Part shown: in pieces, positions 58,460 through 64,000 of the stretch
Layout: every line of letters begins with the position of its first letter
How positions within the stretch are numbered: position 1 is the first letter of the stretch
Assembly: GCA_002491905.1 (NCBI GenBank)
Contig: DKWV01000025.1
Span: forward strand, 62,001-126,000
Reading direction: 5' to 3'
Source: Lachnospiraceae bacterium UBA7143
Lineage (GTDB): Bacteria > Bacillota > Clostridia > Lachnospirales > Lachnospiraceae
Length of the DNA stretch: 64,000 nt
Notes under the pieces: generated by a model
Told to the model about the DNA's origin: nothing
The model's input: the letters and a program-made list of their open reading frames with translations, nothing else
Databases searched by the model: none
Made by a program: the position numbers and the translations under genes

Positions 58460-60256
58460 ATGAGAAAACTGCTGGTTTATCTGAAAGGTTATAAGAAGGA
58501 AACGGTTTTTGCACCGCTCTTTAAGATGCTGGAAGCTACTTTCGAACTGTTTGTCCCCCTTGTGATGGCAGCCATCATTGACCGGGGCATCGGGCAGGCG
58601 GATACGGGATATGTCCTGAAGATGGGTGGTATTCTTGTGGCGCTGGGCCTGATTGGGCTGCTGTGCTCCATCACGGCGCAGTATTTTGCAGCCAAGGCGG
58701 CGGTAGGTTTTTCCACCGGATTAAAGCATGCCCTTTTTGACCATATCCAGCATCTTTCCTTTACGGAGATTGACACGCTGGGCACGTCGACCCTGATTAC
58801 CCGTATGACCTCGGATGTAAATCAGGTGCAGAACGGGGTCAATATGGTGCTGCGCTTATTCTTACGTTCGCCGTTTATCGTGTTCGGCGCGATGGTTATG
58901 GCCTTTACGATCGACGTGAAGGCGGCTCTGATCTTTGCGGTGACGATTCCCCTCCTGGCGGTTGTGGTTTTCGGGATTATGGCCCTCACCATGCCTATGT
59001 ATAAAAAGGTACAGGCGGGACTTGACGCGGTGCTCTCCGCGACAAGAGAGAATCTGACGGGGGCGCGCGTGATCCGTGCCTTTCACAAAGAGGAAGAGGA
59101 GATAGGGCGGTTTGAGGAAAAGAACGAATTTCTCACGCATCTGCAGCTCGTTGTGGGGAAAATTTCAGCGTTGACCAATCCGGTCACATATATTATCATC
59201 AATGCGGCTACCATATTTCTGCTCTATACAGGGGCGGTCCGGGTGGATAACGGCAGTATTACTCAGGGTGAGGTGGTTGCGCTGGTCAACTATATGTCAC
59301 AGATTCTGGTGGAGCTGATTAAGCTGGCAAACCTGATTATTACGATCACCAAGGCGCTGGCCTGCGCCAACCGGATCGAGGCGGTATTTGAGGTGAAGTC
59401 CTCTATGGAGTGGCAGACTGGGATGGCAGGTGAGGCATTCCGACAGATGGATCAGACAGCGGTGGTCAGCATGGTTTCCGGGGCAGACGGACTGCCGGAA
59501 AAGGAGAGGCTTGCTGTGGAGTTCGACCATGTGCATCTGACTTATGGCGGGGCGGGCGCGGAATCCCTGAGCGATATTCACATTCGGGTGCCGAAAGGGC
59601 AGACCGTCGGCATCATCGGCGGTACAGGTTCGGGTAAATCTTCTCTGGTAAATATGATTCCCCGGTTTTATGATGCCACGGCGGGCACGGTGCGTGTGGA
59701 CGGAAGGGATGTGAAGTCATATGGGATGGAGGAACTGCGGCAGAAGGTGGGCATCGTCTTGCAGAAAGCGGTTCTTTTCCGGGGAACGATCCGCGACAAT
59801 CTTCTTTGGGGAAACGGCGCGGCCACGGATGAAGAGCTGTGGGAGGCGCTGCGGCTCGCGCAGGCCAAGGAGTTTGTGGAGACGAAAGAGGGGCGTCTGG
59901 ACGCGCCTGTGGCGCAGGAGGGACGCAACTTTTCCGGCGGACAGAGACAGCGGCTCACGATAGCGAGGGCTCTGGTGGCGAAGCCGGAAATCCTTATTCT
60001 GGACGACAGCGCATCCGCATTGGACTATGCCACGGACGCGGCGCTTCGCAGGGCGCTTAAGGAACTGCCCGGGGAGACGACGGTGTTTATTGTTTCCCAA
60101 CGTGCTTCCTCCATCCAGCATGCGGACCAGATCATCGTGCTGGAGGACGGCGAGATGGCAGGGTATGGCACCCACGAGGAGCTGCTGGCAGACTGCGAAG
60201 TATATCAAGAGATATATTACTCTCAATTTGAGAAACAGTCTGCCGTGCAAAATTGA
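58460..60256 (+). CDS. ABC exporter half-transporter, degenerate-site subunit of second heterodimer
   Basis: A 598-residue permease-ATPase. Six N-terminal membrane helices are followed by an ATPase domain with Walker A GGTGSGKSS (about 391), signature FSGGQRQR and a Walker B ILILDDSAS in which Asp replaces the catalytic Glu. The H-loop position reads VSQRASS, so the switch His is also replaced by Gln. Both changes mark the inactive site of asymmetric exporters. The next gene is its catalytic partner. A 35-residue insertion between the membrane and ATPase domains (MEWQTGMAGEAFRQMDQTAV region) is slightly unusual. Substrate is unknown; multidrug, lipid or peptide export is possible. Confidence 0.88.
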   Translation: MRKLLVYLKGYKKETVFAPLFKMLEATFELFVPLVMAAIIDRGIGQADTGYVLKMGGILVALGLIGLLCSITAQYFAAKAAVGFSTGLKHALFDHIQHLSFTEIDTLGTSTLITRMTSDVNQVQNGVNMVLRLFLRSPFIVFGAMVMAFTIDVKAALIFAVTIPLLAVVVFGIMALTMPMYKKVQAGLDAVLSATRENLTGARVIRAFHKEEEEIGRFEEKNEFLTHLQLVVGKISALTNPVTYIIINAATIFLLYTGAVRVDNGSITQGEVVALVNYMSQILVELIKLANLIITITKALACANRIEAVFEVKSSMEWQTGMAGEAFRQMDQTAVVSMVSGADGLPEKERLAVEFDHVHLTYGGAGAESLSDIHIRVPKGQTVGIIGGTGSGKSSLVNMIPRFYDATAGTVRVDGRDVKSYGMEELRQKVGIVLQKAVLFRGTIRDNLLWGNGAATDEELWEALRLAQAKEFVETKEGRLDAPVAQEGRNFSGGQRQRLTIARALVAKPEILILDDSASALDYATDAALRRALKELPGETTVFIVSQRASSIQHADQIIVLEDGEMAGYGTHEELLADCEVYQEIYYSQFEKQSAVQN

Positions 60257-60389
60257 ATATGCAAACTGGCGATGTGAGCTTGTTCATAAGAGACAGGTTG
60301 TGTATTCAATTTTATAGGGCGGATGCCCGACATGAATAAATTGGCGAAGACAATTTATGAATGGCACGGCAGATATATAGGAGGGCGAG

Positions 60390-62126
60390 ATGGGACAGAA
60401 AGAGACATTCAGGCGGGTTTTACATTATATCAGAAAATACTGGCTGTATCTGGCGGCATCCATCGTCATGGCGAGCGTGACGGTGGCGCTGACCCTGTAC
60501 TTCCCTATATTGACCGGCAGAGTCATCGACCTGGTGGTCGGTGCCGGACAGGTGGACTTCGAGGGTGTGTTTGCTATTTTAGGGCAGATGGCGGTGATTG
60601 CGGGAGCCACCGGGGCCGCCCAGTGGATTATGAACATCTGCAACAACAAGATGACTTACTGCATTGTGCAGGATATTCGAAACGAGGCGTTTCGCCGGAT
60701 AGAGATTCTGCCTTTAAAGTATATTGACGCGCACTCCTACGGCGAGGTGGTGAGCCGGGTGATCGCGGATGTGGATCAGTTTGCGGACGGCCTGCTGATG
60801 GGATTCACGCAGTTTTTTACAGGGGTAATTACGATTCTTGGCACTCTGGGCTTTATGCTGAGTGTCAATGTGGCCGTCACGGGTGTCGTTGTGCTGGTGA
60901 CGCCATTGTCGTTTTTTGTCGCAGGATTTATTGCGAAGAAAACTTTCACCATGTTCCATCTGCAGTCGGAGACAAGGGGGGAGCAGACCGCCCTGATTGA
61001 AGAGATGGTGGGGAACCAGAAGGTGGTGCAGGCTTTTTCCCATGAGGATGAGGCGCTTAATCAGTTTGATGAGATCAACGGCAGATTACAGGCTTGTTCC
61101 CTGCGGGCGATCTTCTTCTCCTCCTTGACAAACCCCTCCACCCGTTTCGTCAATAATCTGGTGTATGCGGGTGTAGCGGTGGTGGGAGCGGTCTATGCTG
61201 TCCACGGAGGTATCAGCGTGGGGCAGTTGTCCTGTTTCCTCTCCTATGCGAACCAGTATACGAAACCTTTCAATGAAATTTCGGGTGTTGTAACGGAACT
61301 GCAGAACGCGCTGGCCTGCGCGGCGCGGATCTTTTCGCTGATCGAGGAGGAACCGCAGACGCCTGAGCCGGAGAACGCGCAGACGCTTAAATGTGTGGAA
61401 GGGCGTGTGGAACTTTCCCATGTGGACTTTTCCTATGTGCCGGATAAAAAGCTGATTACAGATCTGAATCTGGCGGTGAAGCCGGGGCAGAGGGTGGCTA
61501 TTGTAGGTCCTACGGGCTGCGGAAAAACCACGGTGATCAATCTGCTGATGCGGTTTTATGATGTGGACAGCGGAAAAATCTGCGTGGACGGCGCAGACAT
61601 CCGGGAAGTGACGAGAAAGAGCCTGCGGGAAAATTATGGAATGGTATTGCAGGAAACGTGGTTAAAGGCAGGGACAATCCGTGATAATATCGTGATGGGC
61701 AGACCCGATGCCACTGAGGAAGAGGTAATCGCAGCAGCCAAGGCATCCCATGCCCACAGCTTTATCAAGAGACTTTCCAAGGGGTATGATACAGTGATCG
61801 GGGAGGACGGCGGCAGTCTTTCCCAGGGGCAGAAACAGCTCCTGTGCATTACCAGGGTGATGCTCTGTCTGCCGCCCATGTTGATTCTGGACGAGGCGAC
61901 CTCCTCCATAGATACGCGCACGGAAATCAGGATTCAGAAGGCTTTTGCCACCATGATGCAGGGAAGGACCAGCTTTATCGTGGCTCACAGGCTGTCCACC
62001 ATCCGGGAGGCGGATGTGATTCTGGTTATGAAAGACGGGAATATCATCGAGCAGGGGAACCACGAGACACTGCTTAAGAAGAAGGGATTTTACGCCGGAC
62101 TCTATGAGAGTCAGTTCGCCGTGTAG
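60390..62126 (+). CDS. ABC exporter half-transporter, catalytic partner of second heterodimer
   Basis: A 578-residue permease-ATPase with Walker A GPTGCGKTT (about 373), canonical Walker B MLILDEATSS and H-loop AHRLST. Its signature is altered to LSQGQ, matching the altered Walker B and H-loop in the upstream subunit within one shared site. AGGAGGGCGAG precedes ATG 60390. A 133-base gap separates it from its partner, unlike the overlapping pair at 3.8-7.3 kb. The end overlaps the convergent lipoprotein gene by 16 bases. Together they form an energy-driven exporter with one working ATP site. Confidence 0.88.
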   Translation: MGQKETFRRVLHYIRKYWLYLAASIVMASVTVALTLYFPILTGRVIDLVVGAGQVDFEGVFAILGQMAVIAGATGAAQWIMNICNNKMTYCIVQDIRNEAFRRIEILPLKYIDAHSYGEVVSRVIADVDQFADGLLMGFTQFFTGVITILGTLGFMLSVNVAVTGVVVLVTPLSFFVAGFIAKKTFTMFHLQSETRGEQTALIEEMVGNQKVVQAFSHEDEALNQFDEINGRLQACSLRAIFFSSLTNPSTRFVNNLVYAGVAVVGAVYAVHGGISVGQLSCFLSYANQYTKPFNEISGVVTELQNALACAARIFSLIEEEPQTPEPENAQTLKCVEGRVELSHVDFSYVPDKKLITDLNLAVKPGQRVAIVGPTGCGKTTVINLLMRFYDVDSGKICVDGADIREVTRKSLRENYGMVLQETWLKAGTIRDNIVMGRPDATEEEVIAAAKASHAHSFIKRLSKGYDTVIGEDGGSLSQGQKQLLCITRVMLCLPPMLILDEATSSIDTRTEIRIQKAFATMMQGRTSFIVAHRLSTIREADVILVMKDGNIIEQGNHETLLKKKGFYAGLYESQFAV

Positions 62127-62608
62127 TAGGAGCCGTCCTTATTGTAGTCCATAGATTCGGAGCGGATGTCTTTGATTGTGCCGTTTTCCCACTCAAAGAC
62201 CAGATACTGGTAAATCACGGCGTGGCGCTCCAGATATGTTTCATCGGTCAAAAACGAGAGAAGGGCGTCCTTTTCGATACCGTTTTCCTCGCAGAAACTG
62301 TCGATTTCCACGGCGGTGCCGTCCACAAAAAAGGAGGGCAGGATCGTGGTCAGGGACTTGTCGAAAGGTATTTCTTCGACGGGAAGGAACTGGTAATCAC
62401 CCCCGTCTACGGAGGAGAGGATGTCATAACTCCCGTAGGCAGCCAGAAAGACATCGGAGCCGTCGCCGATTTTTACGCCCCGGATGGTCTGTGCCGTCTC
62501 AGCGTCCAGATCGTAGTCCGTGGCGGACAGGAGCGGTTTTTCTTCGCCGCAGGCGCAAAGAAGAGAGAGGGAAAAAGTCAGTATAAGGGAAGCGATCAGT
62601 TTTTTCAT
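62111..62608 (-). CDS. Small lipoprotein of unknown function
   Basis: A 165-residue protein with a clear lipoprotein signal: MKKLIASLILTFSLSLLCAC, lipid-modified Cys at about 20 (lipobox LCAC). The mature part is acidic and soluble (ATDYDLDAETAQTIRGVKIG, then FENGT-like EWENGTIKDIRSESMDYNKD at the end) and would sit on the outer membrane face. I do not recognise the family. It is transcribed against the ABC exporter and overlaps its 3' end by 16 bases. Confidence 0.78.
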   Translation of the reverse strand: MKKLIASLILTFSLSLLCACGEEKPLLSATDYDLDAETAQTIRGVKIGDGSDVFLAAYGSYDILSSVDGGDYQFLPVEEIPFDKSLTTILPSFFVDGTAVEIDSFCEENGIEKDALLSFLTDETYLERHAVIYQYLVFEWENGTIKDIRSESMDYNKDGSYYTAN

Positions 62609-62634
62609 GGGAATCCTCTTTCTGTAAATAAATA

Positions 62635-62667
62635 TATTGAAAAACCCGCGAGCAGTGACTCACGGGT
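62635..62667 (-). terminator. Terminator of tRNA-Trp
   Basis: On the minus strand ACCCGTGAG (62667-62659) pairs with CTCGCGGGT (62652-62644) around a six-base loop, followed by TTTTTCAATA. It lies eight bases after the tRNA 3' end. Confidence 0.75.
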
Positions 62668-62674
62668 CAAAAAA

Positions 62675-62745
62675 CAGGGGCAGTAGGAATCGAACCCACA
62701 TCGATGGTTTTGGAGACCACTGTTCTACCTTTGAACTATGCCCCT
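62675..62745 (-). tRNA. trnW: tRNA-Trp (anticodon CCA)
   Basis: A 71-nt cloverleaf on the minus strand: acceptor AGGGGCA/TGCCCCT with G as discriminator, D arm around TAGTTCAAAGGTAGAACA, anticodon stem GTGGT/ACCAT with loop CTCCAAA (anticodon CCA), T arm GTGGG-TTCGATT-CCTAC. The CCA end is not encoded and must be added after transcription. A terminator hairpin follows at once. Confidence 0.95.
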
Positions 62746-62888
62746 TTAATTTCCGGCTGGTCAAAGAAAACCGCCGAGAATTATTATAACATAGGTGTGG
62801 GGAGAGCGCAAGTTAGATTTTTTGAAATTCTCTTTAAACAAAGACAGGAAATGTGTGCCCGGTGTGGCGCAAAAAAAGGTTTGAAAGG

Positions 62889-63341
62889 ATGATAAAGTGT
62901 ATGTTAGAACAGGCAGGAACCATGTTTGACAACATGGAAGCGATGATGTACCGTCTGAAGAAGAAGGCTTATAAGGAGCGGATGGAGCAGTTCCGGGAGA
63001 AAAATGAGGCGGTTCTTTCCGAGATGACAGGCTTCGTGGAGCAGGCAAAAGAGCCGGGCGGGGCGGCGGCGCAGGTGGCGAAAGCCCTTGCGGATGTGGT
63101 GGAGGAGCGTTTTGCAAAAAGAGGAAAGATCAGCGGCAGAAGCCAGATGGACATTAACCTGTTTATGATTTACTTTGTCTTTCCGGCGATCCTTCTGACG
63201 CAGAGCGAGTGCGCCGTGCCGCTGGCGGACGCCATCCGGGATGAGTGGCGGGGGCGCTTTAGGGACAGCGCGCAGCTTGGGTATACGACCTATGAGGAGA
63301 TCAGCAGCACCTTTCAGGAGAAGTTTCTTGGGCTGTTCTAA
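62889..63341 (+). CDS. Hypothetical helical protein (about 150 aa)
   Basis: A soluble protein rich in charged helices (MEAMMYRLKKKAYKERMEQF, then EMTGFVEQAKEPGGAAAQVA) with a more hydrophobic middle (INLFMIYFVFPAILLTQSEC). The end EEISSTFQEKFLGLF is amphipathic. I do not recognise the family. Start 62889 or 62901 are both possible, neither with a strong ribosome site; GTG 62853 is less likely. It lies between tRNA-Trp and a LysR gene. Confidence 0.6.
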   Translation: MIKCMLEQAGTMFDNMEAMMYRLKKKAYKERMEQFREKNEAVLSEMTGFVEQAKEPGGAAAQVAKALADVVEERFAKRGKISGRSQMDINLFMIYFVFPAILLTQSECAVPLADAIRDEWRGRFRDSAQLGYTTYEEISSTFQEKFLGLF

Positions 63342-63387
63342 ACTTTGGGGATACCGATAATCATAGACAGAAAGGCAGTGGTGTACC

Positions 63388-64000
63388 ATGTACAACCCAC
63401 AACTGGAAACATTTATCCGCGTGGCGGACGCCGGAAGCTTTAACAGGGCGGCAGAGCAGGCATACATCACGCCTACGGCAGTCCTAAAGCAGATTAATCT
63501 GCTGGAGGCGGATCTGGGCGTGCAGCTTTTTGAGAGGACCCACAGAGGGCTTTCCCTGACAAAAGCGGGGAGTTCCCTTTATAAAGATACGAAATACATT
63601 ATCCAGTATTGCAAGGATTCCGTGATACGTGCGAAAAATGCCATGCAGGAAAACACGGACATCATCCGTATCGGCACTTCTCCCATGACGCCGGCACAGG
63701 TGCTGGTGGAGCTGTGGCCCCAGATACATGACTTATGCCCGGAGATTAAATTTAAGCTTGTTCCTTTTGAGAACACACTGGAAAACGCGAGGGAAATTCT
63801 TAAAAATCTGGGGCAGAATATTGATGTGGTGGCAGGCATTTTTGATGAGACCATGCTGAATCTGCGTCAGTGCGCCGGCTTTGAACTTTTCAGACAGCCG
63901 CTGTGCTGTGCGGTCTCGATCCATCATCGCCTTGCGGATAAGACAAAACTGGCGGTACAGGATTTGTATGGGGAAAATCTGCTGTTGATGCACCGGGACT
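63388..64000 (+). CDS. LysR-family transcriptional regulator, 3' end cut by window
   Basis: The frame starts at ATG 63388 and remains open to the last base (204 codons seen). The N-terminal winged helix-turn-helix is typical: LETFIRVADAGSFNRAAEQA, then TPTAVLKQINLLEADLGVQL and FERTHRGLSLTKAG. A linker helix and the start of the effector-binding domain follow (IIRIGTSPMTPAQVLVELWP; DVVAGIFDETMLN). The complete protein should be about 290-300 residues. Its target is not visible. Confidence 0.9.
   Translation, partial: MYNPQLETFIRVADAGSFNRAAEQAYITPTAVLKQINLLEADLGVQLFERTHRGLSLTKAGSSLYKDTKYIIQYCKDSVIRAKNAMQENTDIIRIGTSPMTPAQVLVELWPQIHDLCPEIKFKLVPFENTLENAREILKNLGQNIDVVAGIFDETMLNLRQCAGFELFRQPLCCAVSIHHRLADKTKLAVQDLYGENLLLMHRD

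Noticed and set aside
60332..60727. Small gene overlapping the start of the second catalytic ABC subunit
   Set aside because: It runs through the ribosome site and coding region of the secure ABC gene in another frame and has no family features.

Overview
The window looks like chromosomal DNA from a spore-forming, gut-type member of the Lachnospiraceae (Clostridia). Evidence: an intact spoIIAA-spoIIAB-sigF operon, a T-box leader in front of valS, strong AGGAGG-type ribosome sites, mid-range GC with AT-rich intergenic DNA, several small-protein families typical of this group, and a beta-mannoside phosphorylase locus like those of gut Clostridia. Genus and species cannot be fixed from the sequence alone. 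No rRNA, CRISPR array, IS transposase or prophage was seen. One tRNA (Trp) is present.

Layout. 1-3.5 kb: the end of a DinG/XPD-type helicase, a 500-bp AT-rich non-coding gap, and a cytosolic GH13 alpha-glucanase. 3.5-7.3 kb: a 37-codon leader ORF with its own promoter, a potential Shine-Dalgarno-sequestering stem and a terminator, followed by a heterodimeric ABC exporter. 7.4-16.96 kb: a beta-manno-oligosaccharide locus with a LacI regulator, an AraC regulator, a binding lipoprotein, two permeases, cellobiose 2-epimerase and two GH130 phosphorylases. AT-rich palindromes near three promoters suggest a common LacI-controlled regulon. 16.96-19.4 kb: decayed or accessory genes, namely an AAA-ATPase/PD-(D/E)XK gene with an internal deletion, an aminoglycoside-nucleotidyltransferase-like gene missing its catalytic middle, and a divergent XRE regulator/orphan pair. 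19.4-22.8 kb: a soluble hybrid histidine kinase and a SpoIID-like/PG-binding/LysM protein. 22.7-23.8 kb: an MNT-HEPN toxin-antitoxin pair bracketed by a perfect 40-bp direct repeat, which looks like a small insertion.

23.8-34.1 kb: TrkA/TrkH potassium uptake, a DUF6465-like protein, AzlCD, a PadR-HAAS-DUF4097-PspC envelope operon, an ECF S component whose 3' end runs into a highly structured element, and a large membrane protein. 34.1-44.8 kb: T-box-valS, a FapA-like protein, folC, a TPR protein, the spoIIA operon, pyrE and small membrane proteins. 44.9-50.6 kb: a long M29 aminopeptidase and purE-purM-purN-purD. 50.6-57.2 kb: a zinc-ribbon protein, an SH3b protein, and a GntR-clpC-(conserved protein)-radA cluster in which ctsR-mcsA-mcsB are absent. 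57.3-64 kb: an LCP cell-wall ligase, a second heterodimeric ABC exporter, a lipoprotein, tRNA-Trp, a hypothetical gene and a LysR gene cut by the window end.

How parts work together. The mannoside transporter would import short beta-1,4-mannosides. The epimerase and the two phosphorylases would then convert them to mannose-1-phosphate plus glucose or shorter oligosaccharides without spending ATP on hydrolysed sugar. The strongest candidates for something under-described are the leader/attenuator of the first ABC exporter, the MNT-HEPN insertion with its 40-bp repeat, two folded intergenic elements (13108-13191 and 31067-31186), and a paired hairpin repeat that follows stop codons at 13.2 and 47.0 kb.
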